A stretch of DNA of 64,000 nucleotides from Buddleja alternifolia (Eukaryota > Streptophyta > Magnoliopsida > Lamiales > Scrophulariaceae): NCBI GenBank assembly GCA_019426215.1, contig CM033402.1:24463102-24527101 (forward strand). Reading direction: 5' to 3'. The notes beneath the pieces are model-generated. The model made no database searches. It worked only from the letters and a program-made list of their open reading frames with translations, and had not been told where the DNA came from. Below are positions 35,113 through 47,599 of the stretch, piece after piece. The translations under genes and the position numbers were made by a program. Position 1 is the stretch's first letter. Each line of letters opens with the position of its first letter.

Positions 35113-37392
35113 TGTTGGAATTGTGTGGTACAACCCCGGAGATGCCGGTCGCAGCGGAAGCACGGAGTTTTCGTTAGAGTAGATGCCTGGCGCACCAATC
35201 TTGGGCGCCATTTTCAGTGTAATAAACTCTATGAGACAATCTTTTCTAATGAATAAAGTCAATTTTATTATGGAAATCTTTGTTCTTAAATTGTTATTAT
35301 ATGCTTAGAACAAAGTCTCTTGAATCATACATGACTATGGGACATCATCGGACATCGGGAATGACGATGATGGAATATGTCTCTAAGGTCGTTATTCTTA
35401 AAAGGTTCCAAGTCGTTAATGGGTCTTTCAAGATGAGGAATATTGGCAAAAACCCGAAAGACTTGCTTGTGTACATAGTTCTTGGAGTACATGCCTCGTT
35501 CCATAGGCATAAATGTACACGAGGTTTCTCATTTGGGATAATGAGTGAACTGAACAACCCTCGAAAATTCCTAAAATGGTTATCCTGATCGAATATGGAA
35601 TTTCCTATAATCATGTAGGCATAAGAGTAATCCTTATGGACATGAAGTTCCATTGGTTACTTTGAGCATAGTCGATTATACTTTGACTTATCTCATGATT
35701 CCTTTGCAAGTTGTCATGTGGGATATCTTGGATTATAATATGATTATGTGTTGAGGTACATGAGAGACCAAGATGAGATCTATCACTGATTTAGCGAATC
35801 AGACATTTTCTATGTTTTTCTTATTGAATCGATCAAGGAATCTTTAGCCAAAATATGGCAATCCAAAGAGGCGGAGTGTTTCCTCGTTTGGATTGCATGA
35901 ATCGATATCATGCAATGAAGGAGACATAGTGATTAGGTCGTAAGAGTTTCGACTAAGCCATTACTCGAGACACCAATCCGAAAAATTTGATGGAGGGATC
36001 TTACTTATGCGAGGATCGTCCTTATGATAGGTTGAGTATCTTGATATCGTTTGTGTCTAGGTCTTCGAGGTCTGTTGCTAGACAGTAACCTCGACTTGTA
36101 GATACCATGTTATTGTGGGTAATAATTCATGGTTGGATTAAATCAAGAAAGATTTAATCTAGTATTTTCTAAATATAGAAAGGTACAATGGTACTTTTGG
36201 AAAGTGTACTTACTATTAGAACATAAACGAGCCTAAGGGGTCACACACTTACTCCTAAGGTTTCTGCTTAAAAGATATGATTATCAACTTTGGAAGTTGA
36301 GGTGAAATGAGGAAAGTCTAGGATTTACCTAAAAAGGAATATTAATTAATTGGTGGAAGATCAATTAATTAAACTATTTAATTAATCAAGTAAGATTAAT
36401 TAATTAATGGACCAAGTAGAGTGGTTTATTTAATTAGTAGAGAAAGTTGAAAATTAAATAAAACTAAAGAAATAACTAGGGTAATAATAATTAAGGTTGA
36501 ACTGTAATTATTATGGAACATTTAATCAATGGATGGACTATTTAATTAAATAAGGGGTCAAAAATTAAATCAAGTTGGATAAAATTTTTAGACTCCAAGT
36601 GCAAGAAGGGGCGTGTGTGGCGGACGAAAAAGAGGAAAGGATTAATTTCTCTCCAAGTTTTGATCAAGTTGAAATCAAAGAAATATTTAGAAGAGAGAAA
36701 AAGGAATAAGTTAGCTTGTAAGCTAAGTTCCTTGTTTTTAGGAAACTCCTTAATAGAGTTTACTTAGGATTAGATGAAAGTCAAATCTTGAAAATTTGAT
36801 TTTATCTTGACTTCCAAGTAAACTAAACCTAGAAGTCTCTCTATAAATATGTGTGTTAAGAAAAACACATATACACTTTATTATTGAGTGAAATTTTCGT
36901 CCACCAAGAGAGAAAAAAATGTCTTCTATTTTCTCAAGTAAAACACGCCCCTCACCCTAATTTCTTGATAATGTTTTACTCATGTGTTGAATAATCTTTT
37001 ACATATATTTCTACATTCATATATAAGCTTAGACTAGATCTAAAATAAATATATTGGCTAGCACCATATATATATTGAGAATTATACGGAGGCGTGAATA
37101 CATCTTAGAGGCGAGACGATTGGATCGCTTGAAGATACAAGGAACAAAAACAGAGCTCGAATATTGAAGAGGGGCTGACGGTTTCTTCAAGGTTTTGAGT
37201 CAACGGGTTATTTGTTCGGGTATATAAGATCAGAAACGTGTACAAGGAAAATAACGTGAAATGTATTTTGCGTAGTTAGTTTTTTCTCGTTTTTATTAAC
37301 TCGATTAAACTGGCCAATGTAATCCTGTTTCAGGGTATATGCAAATTTTTAAATTCCGCTATGCTAACCTAGCCTAGGGAACCCAATCGAAC
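35113..37392 (+). repeat. Long 5' LTR of copia copy A
   Basis: Starts TGTTGGAATTGTGTGG and ends AATCGAACA, about 2.28 kb, two bases before a tRNA-iMet-type PBS. A TATA-like CTATAAATATGTGTG (about 36841-36855) is conserved in the inverted copy B (about 51041-51055) and is the likely LTR promoter. The open frames in it are not conserved genes. Confidence 0.78.
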
Positions 37393-37394
37393 AA

Positions 37395-37406
37395 TGGTAT
37401 CAGAGT
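37395..37406 (+). other. Primer binding site, copia copy A
   Basis: TGGTATCAGAGT follows the LTR end. It is complementary to the 3' end of initiator tRNA-Met, the standard copia primer, with one mismatch (final C in copy B). Confidence 0.85.
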
Positions 37407-37587
37407 CTGGTTAGTTTAATCGAACTAATTATGTGATTTATTATGCTTTATTTATTTTTCGTATGAATAAATTGAAAGCATGTTTAAATCAAGATGCTTT
37501 GAGTTATTATAAATCGAATTTAGTTTGGGATTTAATTGTATAAAAATTTAAAATTTTTATAACAAATTTGGTTTCGCGAAAAACTAT

Positions 37588-37978
37588 GGCTGTGTTTGGT
37601 TTTATTTTGGGGTTTTTTTTTGGTGAAAATTTTGGTGAAAAGGTTTATTGGAAGTTGTGTATTTTGATGAAAATGTGTTTGGTTTAGTGTTTGATTTTAT
37701 TTTCAGAAGAGACAAAAGTTACTGTAGCAGTAAAATCATGTAAGTTTTTGTCTGAAAAGTTGTGTTTATAATTAGTTAATGATTGAAAAATATAATATAA
37801 TATAATTTTTAAATGATTATATTGTAGTTGATGTAATTAGTAGGTACCCTAAAATAGAGACAAATAGGGAGACAATAGCTGACAATTTTTTTAACCAAAA
37901 AAATCATTTTTGGTCAAAAAAACACAAAACAAACAAGTTTTGGCCAAAATGGGTTTGAAAACAAAACCAAACATAGCC
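37588..37978. mobile_element. MITE-like insertion in the leader of copy A
   Basis: About 391 bp, beginning GGCTGTGTTTGGTTTT and ending AAAACCAAACATAGCC, an inverted pair with one mismatch. Copy B reads AAAAACTATATAATTGGG across the same site with no insert, so it supplies the empty site. A short TAT-type duplication is likely but not firm. The TIR type is seen in hAT- and Harbinger-derived MITEs. No coding capacity. Confidence 0.75.
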
Positions 37979-39443
37979 ATATATGTTATTGGGTAATTTA
38001 GGTTGGTGGCAAGCTTTTAGGATTTGAAAAACACCAGTGGTGGGAAGTAGCGAAATGAACGAACCGAAAGGTTTGAAAGTGGAGTAACAACACGGCCTGA
38101 GGTGGGTTAGTAAAATCCGTAAAAAAGCCCGCTGCCCAGTCCGAATTGCTGGACAAACGGGCCAAAACAACTCGTGTCTTGCATGCGCTGTTTATACGGG
38201 CCGGGTTGCCCAAGCCCAACTCAGTTTTTTTGCATAATTAAAATTTTAATATTTTAATATTTTTGGAAATTAAAATTGATTTTGGAAATTTATAATTTTG
38301 GAATTATTTTTCCTTGGAAAATAATTTTTTGTGAAAAAATCAAAATTATCCCAAATAAATTGCAATTTATTTTGAACAAGAGGTAGGTAAATTTTGGATA
38401 TCACATATTATGTGGCTTGACATGATTTTATGTGATTGGATGAAACATGAGCCTATTCTAGTCTTTGGTTTTCATTGTATGTAATTTCAATAGGTTGTAA
38501 AAATAGCCGGTTTGGCTTTTTTAATTTTTCTGTCTTTAGATTACTAGAATGTAATTAGATTATAGTCTATGTAATTGAAAATGAAGAAAGAAGATGAAGA
38601 CCAATTGAAGACTTGTACGTAGTGGTGAACCATTGTAATAGTTAGGTTTTTTTATTTCTTAGAAGTCCGACTCATTCTGGCTCAGTGGGTTGATTAGGTT
38701 AGGGCTTGAGGCGGTTCATCGTAATTTACCGCTTTGTGGATGGTTTATTTTTTTGTCTATATATGTGATGTGTTTGGAATGCATGCATAGGATAAAAAAT
38801 TAAATAAGATAAATTTAATCTGGTGAGACCAATATTTTATGCATTGCCCTCCCGAGAAAATATTAGGCCTATATGGAATTGAAATTGGATTTCTCTTCCA
38901 TGCCTTCCATCATAAGTGGCAACATGTCAAACGCCGTTAAGGTTAGGTGAATCACTCATATAAATGGGGATTAACTTAGCCGAGATAGGCTGTGATTGTC
39001 ACGCATAGAGATGCTCTGTGGGATCCAATTGCTCATTGTACACTCATATAATTGGGGCAATGAACTGAGAGGATTGACCATGGAATATTTGATGATTTTA
39101 GCTTAACGTTGAGGTAGTATATTGGACACCCATGTAATTGGGCCATATGTGAAAGAAGTGGTTAAATAATCTTGAGAACCATCCAACGAGGTGGAAGGCT
39201 GGCCAAGGCTACTATCTAAATGGATCAATCACACTCATATAATTGGGGTGACTTGATTAATTTAAATAGATCTCAAGCCCCTAAGAAAAATTAATTTTTC
39301 CTCGAATTCTATCCAGAGAGTGGTGGAATTTAGAAAAATAATGGGAGCCTTGTACAATTAAAGACCACATTGTATAAGGACTTTAGTTAGAATGAATGCT
39401 AATATATCTTCCTCGCTGAAACCTTTGTAGATCATTAAGTAAA
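37979..39443 (+). other. Leader region of copia copy A
   Basis: Untranslated region between PBS and gag. At about 38953, 39038, 39126 and 39229 it holds four copies of a motif close to CACTCATATAATTGGGG, and copy B has the same four. It otherwise shows no ORF. Confidence 0.6.
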
Positions 39444-40343
39444 ATGGCTAAGAATTCACTATATGCTATTCTTGAAACCAACAAGTTAACCGGGCCAAAT
39501 TATGCCGACTGGCTGAGAAACCTGAAAATTGTCCTTCAATCTGATAAGATGGAGTACATCCTGATGGCTAAACAGCCAGGAATAACTCCCGAGAGCAGTG
39601 ACGAAGATAGGGAGTACGCTAAGCTGTAGTCTGATGACAATATCCAAGTGCGATGTCTCGTTATGACTTCAATGTCTAACTAATTACAAAAGCAACATGA
39701 AAAGATGATACTTGCTAAGGATATTGTCACTCTCCTAGAAGAGTTGTACGGAACTAGGACTAGGAAATAGAGATATGTTATCTCCAAAGAGTTGCTTGGA
39801 GCAAAGATGACCGAGGGGTTGGCCATCGAGGACCACGTCCTAAAGATGATCCGTTTGATCAATAAGATGAGCGACTTGGACGTGGACTCGATGGTGACCT
39901 ATGTGTCGATCTGGTGCTACAATCTCTTTCTAGGTCCTATGACCAATTTGTCATCAATTTCAAACATGAACAACTTGAATTCCTCACTTAATGAATTGTT
40001 GAACATGTTGATAATTGCTGAAATTACCATCAAGAAAGAAACGACGATGCTACTTGTGGGTTCTTCATCTAAATCTAAGAAAGGAAAGAAGAAGAAGAAG
40101 AAGACCAAAGAGCTTAAACGCACTGGTGGTGTGAAGAAGACAAGGAAAGGTAACATTAGTGTTAATACTGCTTCTTGGATACTTGACACTAGGTGTGGTA
40201 TTCACCTTTGCAATGATTTGCAGGGGATGGTAAGAAGTAAGGTGCTAAGTAAAGGAGAGATGACCCTAAGAATGAGAAATGGAGCAATGGTTGCTGCCAA
40301 GGCCATAAGGACCGTCCACTTAGCTTTGTGGAGTAGGATTTGA
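39444..40343 (+). pseudogene. gag and protease start of copia copy A
   Basis: MAKNSLYAILETNKLTGPNY opens a UBN2-type copia gag. It continues through stops (after EDREYAKL, MTSMSN and GTRTRK) into ISKELLGAKMTEGLAIEDHV and a Lys-rich tail. The protease site region ASWILDTRCGIHL follows. Compared with copy B, 35 residues including the CCHC zinc knuckle are missing between KKTRKG and NISVNTASW, a clean in-frame loss. The protein would package RNA and form particles; this copy cannot. Confidence 0.82.
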
Positions 40344-41340
40344 TTTTAAATTCTGTCTATTTTGTACCTGAGATAATAAATAATATCATATCCATTTCAA
40401 TTTTGGATGGAGAAGGATATCGTTTTTAGATTCATAATAATAGTTGCTCTTTGTTTTATGAATCTAATCTTATAATGGAGTCAAAATTGCAAGATGGTCT
40501 TTATACAATTTTCCCAACTTGACCTACTCTCAATATTCAACACAGTAACAAACGAAAATTAGATAATTCTATAAGTACATCAACTTGGCAAGCTAGGCTA
40601 GGTCATATATCTAAAGAAAGGATACGCATATTGGCAAATCAACTTGGTCTTGGAGATCTAGACGAAATGCCAACTTGCCAATCATGTCTTAAGGGAAAGA
40701 TGACTAAGAAGCCATTCATTGGGTCAATGGCTCGTGCAAGTGGAGTTTTTGACTTGGTCCATACTGATGTATGTGGGCGACTTAGCATAAATGCTAGAGG
40801 TGATTTTATCTACTCCAAAACATTTACTGATGACTTCTCACTTTATGGTTATGTGAGTTTAGACATGAAGTAGAGAAACAAATTGGCAGAAGTATTAAGA
40901 CTCTTCGATCGGATCGAGGAGGTGAATACTTATCCAATGAGTTTCTGGATTATCTAAAAGAGAATGTGATCCTCTTGCAGTGGACCCCGCCTGGCATGCC
41001 TTAATTAAACGGGGTAGCTGAGCAAAGGAATCAAACTTTGTTAGATGTGGTTCGATCCATGATGAGTCACACTGGACTTCCTTCTTCAATGTGGGGCTCT
41101 GCTTTGGTGACTGCAACCTATCTATTGAATAGGGAGCCGTCTCAGAGTGCGCCTAAGGTTCCATATGAAATGTGGTATGGTAAGACACCTTCATATAAAC
41201 ACCTAAGGGTGTGGAGGTGTGCTGCTTATGTCAAGCAACAAGTGGGAGACATACTGGATCTGAGATCCACACTGTGTAAGTTTGTGGAGTATCCGAAAGA
41301 CTCTTTTGGATACTACTTCTTCAATCCCTTGGAAATGTTG
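40344..41340 (+). pseudogene. Protease end, GAG-pre-integrase and integrase of copia copy A
   Basis: The GAG-pre-integrase/zinc-binding segment is visible (ARLGHISKERIRILANQ, then CQSCLKGKMTKKPF). The integrase core follows, with Asp in FDLVHTDVCGRL and, in shifted frames, the DRGGEY-like and NGVAEQRN-like regions at about 40910-41030. MLDVVRSMMSHTGLPSSMW then leads to the C-terminal YFFNPLEM. Frames change at least twice. The sequence stops at 41340 at the border with the inverted LTR. Confidence 0.8.
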
Positions 41341-43084
41341 TGAATCTTGTATTGATGCGCAGCGGAAACGAGAAAAACAGACTCGGATTCACAATTGGAT
41401 CACTTTTGGGTGTTAATAATTTTTTCATGTAAATTTCAGAAATAACATATGAAGATGAAATCTAATTTCATCATTTTTACTAACCTTTTGATTTTGATGA
41501 AAGTCTTGATCTTCCGGGTAGCAGCAATTCTAAACAGCTGCCTCTAGATATCACGCCGAAATGAGCTTCGAAGAAAAACCACCACCTTTATCATCACTAT
41601 GGCCGACGACTTATCCAAGGGGAGGAGAGAAAATTTCTCTCTTCTTTCTTTGCTGTTAAGTCTAATGTGAGAGTTAGGTTTTGACTGAACTAGTGTTAGA
41701 TATTTATAATGAGTAATGGGCTTGGAATTAACTAATTCCTTGAGCCCATCCTATCATCATCCTCATTGGGCAAAGTTGACTTTGAACTGAGTCAAATTAT
41801 TAATTAGGTCCACTATATTTTAATCCAATTAAAATATAATACTAATTAATATTCTTCCAAATTTTAAAAATCTAATTATATAATAAAAGGATGAGTATAA
41901 TAAATAAGTTTATTTATTTATTATAATTAATTTATTTTCATTAATCTAATTAATCAAATAAATTAATGTGTTCATAATAAATACTTCTAATTATTTATGA
42001 TTAATTTATTTCCATTTATCCAATTAATCAAATAAATTAATTTGCTCATCAAATAGCAAATTACCTATTTTATGTATTTGACAACGAAAAAAAAATTCTT
42101 CGCTCAATTCCTTTTAAGCGCGACTCTCTAGATTTGTTTTAATTGACATTGGGAGGAAACCAAGGATGTGAGTGTCACTAAGCCAGTCACGTGGACTCAC
42201 ATCGAAACCCAATTGAAATGAATAGATCAATACAAACCTTTAGGTCATAGATACCATGTGAGTATAAGCCCTTCATTGTAACATCCCGATCGAGTGAGTC
42301 ATGGAATATGTCAAACTCACAGGACCCGATGTTGTGCTTTAGGAAATCATAGTAAGATGAAATTACTGAACTTCCCTTATGTACTACACATAAGTTAATT
42401 CTCTTGATTTGGCCAAAGACTTATAATTTCATTTACCTACGATCGCACAGGACGTTAACTCGTTACTGCCCGAGACAATGAATCCCCTATTGGCAATCAT
42501 TGAACAATTGCCACTTGTCCTTCTGAACCGCACTTCGAGGTTGATCTCACTAAAGGGTGAAATGGATCTAACTACTCTAATAACTCTTTCAGTGTCACAA
42601 GTCCAACTTCGTGAATCCTCAGGTTTAAAGTTCACGCACACTACCACAACCAGTAATTCAATCAATGACAATCCATGAGTAATTACCCATGTGATTGAAT
42701 TACGGCGAGCCGTGTTCAAATATGTCAATCCCAATGACATATCTATGACCAACCTCCCACCATCCAAAGTGACCGACTAACACTCTTTGCCAAAACTTGC
42801 GTCATACAAGTCCGGTCTTAATGCCTAATTAAGACTCGTCGACATGTAAACTCTAGTTTAACTAAACAAGGAACTGATACTTCTAGTGTCAATCTCCTCA
42901 GACCATTGAGGAGTAGAAGCTCCCTCTTAATTACCTAGGACTTATTTGTTCAATACTTATATTAATGCCATCAAGTTTGATATGGATAAAACTATGCCTT
43001 TATTATTGAATAAGAGTTTGTACAATATAAATGTAATGCCCTAATAATCTAATTCCTCTATGGCATGGAGGGCATAATCCTAAA
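41341..43084 (-). repeat. Copia 3' LTR (minus strand) bordering copy A
   Basis: On the minus strand the LTR starts after a polypurine-like AAGTGGGAGATT (about 43085-43096) with TTTAGGATTATGCCCTCC and ends ACAAGATTCA at 41341. It belongs to a family whose LTR start (TTAGGATTATGCCCT) resembles those at 46.7 and 54.5 kb. It shares internal blocks with them, such as the CTTTGGCCAAAGACTT region. The coding part on its 5' side is the RT fragment at 43.2-45.0 kb. Confidence 0.75.
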
Positions 43085-43207
43085 AATCTCCCACTTGCAC
43101 TCAATGCCAATCGCCATGGTATCTAATACCCATCTTTTTAAGATGTCGTTCTAGCACCGCCTGTGATAGTGGCTTGGTCAGTGGGTCAGCAACGTTATTT
43201 GCTGAAT

Positions 43208-44990
43208 CTATTCTCTGTACGGCTCAATCTCTCTAATGATGTGATATCTTCTCTCAATGTGTTTGGATTTATTGTGAGACCTGGGTTCTTTAGCCTGCGC
43301 GATGGCTTCATTGTTGTCATAGAATAGTGGCAAAGGGAGCTCCATGCTAGGAACCACTTGAAGTTCAGCTACAAACTTCTTTATCCAAACAACCTCTTTG
43401 GCCACCTTTGAGGCAGGCACGTACTCAGCTTCGGTGGCTGAGTCAGCCATCGTATTTTGTTTGGAACTTTTTCAAATTACTACTCCACCGTTTAAAGCGA
43501 ATACAAACCCCGATGTGGACTTACAGTCATCTACATCAAGTTGGAAGTCAGAGTTAGTATAAACTTCCACCTTTAGTTCTCCATCTCCATATGTCAAACA
43601 CATATCCTTAGTTCTTCTTAAGTACTTAAGGACACACTTCACAGCAATTCAATGCCTGTCCTATGAGTTAGCTTAAAACCTACTTACCATACTCACTGCG
43701 TAGGCAATGTCAGGTCTCATACATAACATAGCGTACATAAGACTTCCTACTGCTGATACATAGGGGACTCCACTCATTCTCTTACGATCATCCTCACTTT
43801 GAGGACTCATCAATTTAGAGAGATGGAGCCCATGTCTTATGGGCAAGAGACCTCTCTTGGAATCTTCCATTCAGAATCTTTTCAGAACCTTTTCCAAATA
43901 GAGGGCTTGGGAGAGACCCATTTTCCTATTCGCTCTATCCCTGAAGATACGAATTCCAAGTATACAGGTCACTTCTCCTAAGTCTTTCTTGGAGAACGTG
44001 CTTGAGAGCTACATTTTGACCGAAGTCAACAGAACTATATCATTACCTATTAGTAGAATGTCTTCTATATATAGGACCAAAAATGATATTTTACTCCCAC
44101 TAGATTTCTTATAAAGGCATAGTTCATCTTCGTTCTTGATAAATCCATAATTTCGAACTTCTTCATCAAAATGAAGATTCCGACTTCGTGACGCTTGTTT
44201 GAGTCCATAAATTGATATATTCATATTACGCACCTTATGAGAATCTTCATTGGACACAAAACCTTGGGGCTGTTCCATATATATATATCCTCTTTGAGGT
44301 ATACATTTAGGAACGCGGTCTTCATGTCCATCTGCCAAATTTTATAGTTTAGGTGTGTGGCTATTGCAAGCAGAATTCTAATGGACTTGATCATGGCAAC
44401 AGGAGAGAAGGTTTCCTCATAGTCAATACCCTCTTTTTTACTATACCCTTTTGCCACAAGCCTAGCTTTAAAGGTATCGATCTTGCCGTCCGGACCAATC
44501 TTTCTCTTGTAGATCCAATTGCATCCTGCAATACCCCTAGGGCGATTCACTAGAGTCCAGACTTGGTTCAAGTACATCGAATCCATCTTTGTCTTCATAG
44601 CCTCAAGTCATTTCGCAGAATCTATATCCTCCATCGCATGCTCAAAAGTAGAGGGATCATCTCCATAGTTTCCTTCTGCCACGACATACGAATTATGCTC
44701 TCTTTCTAGCAGATAACCATATCTCTCATGCGGCTGAGATACTCTACTCGATTTAAGCGATGGTCATTGCCTTTGGTTCGGTTCATTTTAAGTCTCTTGA
44801 ACAGTGGTCTCTAAAGGTTTTTCGTTTTGTTCTTCCAGAATAATCTTTCTTCCTGCACCACCTTGTCGAAAGAACTCATCTTCGAGAAAGTACGCATGTA
44901 GGGCCACAATGAATCTTTGATCATAGTGCAGGTAGAAGAGGTATCCCTTGCAATCTTCTTGAAAATCAACAAATCGCGCAACGGAAGTCT
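43208..44990 (-). pseudogene. Copia integrase end, reverse transcriptase and RNase H fragment
   Basis: Minus strand, ordered 44990 to 43208. The integrase C-terminal part contains ARFVDFQEDCKGYLFY. RT follows with WIYKRKIGPDGKIDTFKARL, EGIDYEETFSPVAMIKSIR and QMDMKTAFLN. The polymerase motif reads YIED where copia RTs have YVDD. RNase H comes last (SATEAEYVPASKVAKEVVW, then LFYDNNEAIAQAKEPRSH). Several frameshifts and stops split the frame. It leads directly into the polypurine tract and 3' LTR at 43084. Confidence 0.85.
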
Positions 44991-46718
44991 TTAAATCTAA
45001 ATCCCAAAGTGAATTCTCGATTTGCATAATTGAATCGATTAATTGCTAAAACAAATAATTACTTACCCGTTGAAGCGAAGTGGTTGGAGACTTAATTCCA
45101 CCTTCAAAAATTCGAACCTTGTAGACTTGAAGTCTTCAAGAACACGTGCAATCCAATCTTCACGAATCCTCGAGCCTCTCTGGAATTCTTGATCCGAACA
45201 ACGAGCGTACGTTGTCTCTAAATTATCGATGATTAGACAAAAATCCCTTCTTTCTCTAAGTGACCAATTGCTAGTGTGTTTTAGAGAGAGGGGGGAGTTT
45301 TTCTTTTCTTTCTAGGAGAGTTATGAGATTTCTTGTGTCTTGTTTTAGGTCAGGGAGTCCTTTTATTATCACTTGACTTATTGACCAAGAAAAACAAAAG
45401 AGCCCTCATTAGGCATCCAAGTGGACGCCCAACTTAACCCTAGGGGGCATCCAAATGGACGCCCCCACCTAAGCCCGACCCTTCTTTTGTTTTAATTAAC
45501 TATCTATTTAATTAATAATTCATTATATCCAATAAATAAATTAATTAATTAAATAACCAAATTAATTAGATAAATTAATTTATTAATTTATTTTCTCAAG
45601 AAATTAATTAATAATTAATCTTATCTTTGTAATTAATCACCTCATCCAATGAGTAATTAATTAGTTATTTAATTTATTCAATAAATTAAATCTCCCAGAA
45701 TAAAATAGAAAATCCTTTCATTTTTCTTTATCAATCCTTTAGCACAACTCTTTAAGTTCGTTTTGTTTGGTAATGAGAGAAAACTAAAGGAAGTGGGTAA
45801 CACCTAGCCAATCACGTGGCCCACTTCGTAGCCCAAACAAAATCGAATGATTGGATCCTTCCACAACCTTCCAATTGTAAATACCGTATAAGTATAAACC
45901 CTTTGTTCACGTGCCCCAGTCAAGTGAAAGTCATAGTTATGTCAAACTCAATGGACTTGACTATGTATTAATTATAATAATACGAGATCATTGAGCTCGA
46001 TTTAGTGCCTCGCACAATCGTCTCTTTTGCTTTGGCCAAAGACTTTGATCTGTATTATCTATAATCACATAGGATACTTTCTCATTCACTTATAAGAGAA
46101 CAAATCTCATATTAGTTATTAGCTAAAACTACCACTTACCCATCAAGCCGCATTTCGAGATCGATCCCACTAATTGGTGAATTGGGTCTAACTACTCTAG
46201 TGAAAAACTTGACGTCACAAGTGCATCTTCAGCCTTATACTTCAAGTCAAAGGTTCACTTATACCTATTATGCATAATCAGTTCTGTCATTAACAGTCAC
46301 AGAGTGAAAACCCATGTGACATAACCGATGCGAGTCGTGTTCGAGCATATCAGTTCCACTGATGTGCCTACAATCTTAAGCTCCCACCATCACATGGTGT
46401 TCGACTGGCACTACCATGTTAGAGCTAAGATTGTACAAGTGTTCTAAGTCTTTATTTATCCATTAAAGACTTCATATTACTTGCGAACGAGTTTAAGTAA
46501 TCAAGATCAATTTCTCTAATGTCAATCTTCCTATCCCATAGGAAGTAGAAAGATTGCACTGAAAACATGGACAAAATGTTTTACACTACTTATAGATGTG
46601 GATAATATTTAAGTGAAAACTAAACAATGCCTTTTATTATGAATAATAAATAAGTTTATTACATGAAAGATGCCCTATAATTCTATCTTCTATGGCATCT
46701 GAGGGCATAATCGTAACA
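44991..46718 (-). repeat. Inserted LTR (solo or truncated) inside copia integrase
   Basis: On the minus strand it starts TGTTACGATTATGCCCTCAG at 46718, directly after the integrase codons for KMEKLEDRS. It runs about 1.7 kb to near 44990, where integrase coding resumes (VARFVDFQED). The two coding parts would be contiguous without it. It is closely related to the LTR at 52.75-54.52 kb. Its right border and target duplication are unclear. No internal region or PBS follows, so it is a solo or truncated LTR. Confidence 0.68.
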
Positions 46719-47590
46719 GATCTATCTTCCAATTTCTCCATCTTTGTCTTTTTCACATAGGCTGGACAACCCCATATTCTAATGTGTTTAAGACTACGCA
46801 GCTTCCCACTCCATATCTGATATGGAGTTTTAGGAACAGACCTAAATGGACACCTGTTCAAGATGTGGGCTGCTGTGAGCAATGCATGGCCCCAGAACGA
46901 TATGGGAAGATCCGTGTAGCTGAGCATCGATCGAACCATATCTAATAGTGTTCTATTTGGTCGTTTGGCTACCCCATTAAGTTGTGGAGTTGCAGGAGGA
47001 GTTAATTGCAATACAATTCCTAGTTCATTTAAGAACTCGCCAAATTCGGCACTCATATATATTCTCCACCTCGATCAGATCGTAGTGTATTGATATGGTT
47101 GGTAGTTTGGTTTTAACCAAGGCCTTGAATTCTTTGACCAATTCAATAGATTCAGACTTATGCTTCATTTGGTATACGAGACCATACCTGGAGTGGTCGT
47201 CAGTAAATGTAATGAAGTATTGAAAACCTCCATCAGCCATTTCCCCGAAAGACCTGCAAACGTCAGTATGTATTAAACCAAGGACTTCATTGGCTTGTTC
47301 AAGATGCCCTGCAAAGGGTGTCCTAGTCATTTTACCTTTGAGACAAGACTTGCAAATAGGGAGTGGGTCCGACCCAAATGTGCTTATTAGCCCATTTTTC
47401 TCAAGTTCGCGAATCTTATATTCTCCAGCATGACCTAGTCTCAAGTGTCAGATGAGTCTTTGGTTTGTCCCCAAAATACCTCGTTTCTTGGTGATTGTAT
47501 TAACAATACATCTATTTTGGACATTCAAATAATATAAACCATTTACTAAAGATGCAAAGCCAACAAATTTATTTCTAAAATAAACATTTC
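46719..47590 (-). pseudogene. Copia GAG-pre-integrase and integrase core
   Basis: Minus strand: MRLGHAGEYKIRELEKNGLI and CKSCLKGKMTRTPFAGHLEQ, then core HTDVCRSF, FTDDHSRYGLVYQMKHKSES, the second-Asp region lost in a frame change at about 47040-47080, and PATPQLNGVAKRPNRTLLDM. The usual Glu of NGVAERRN is Lys here, so the catalytic triad is broken. It is very similar to the last element at 63.3-63.9 kb. Its 5' border at about 47590 joins gag-protease of a different family. Confidence 0.8.
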
Positions 47591-47599
47591 AGAGATATG

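Larger units (their letters stand above)
35113..41340 (+). mobile_element. Ty1/copia element copy A (5' LTR to integrase, truncated)
   Basis: LTR 35113-37392, PBS 37395, a ~2 kb leader holding a MITE, gag from 39444, protease and integrase core. It ends abruptly at 41340 inside integrase, where a minus-strand LTR of another element begins. No RT or 3' LTR is found. It is the same family as copy B (47.6-52.7 kb), which lies inverted. Numerous stops show it is dead. Confidence 0.85.
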
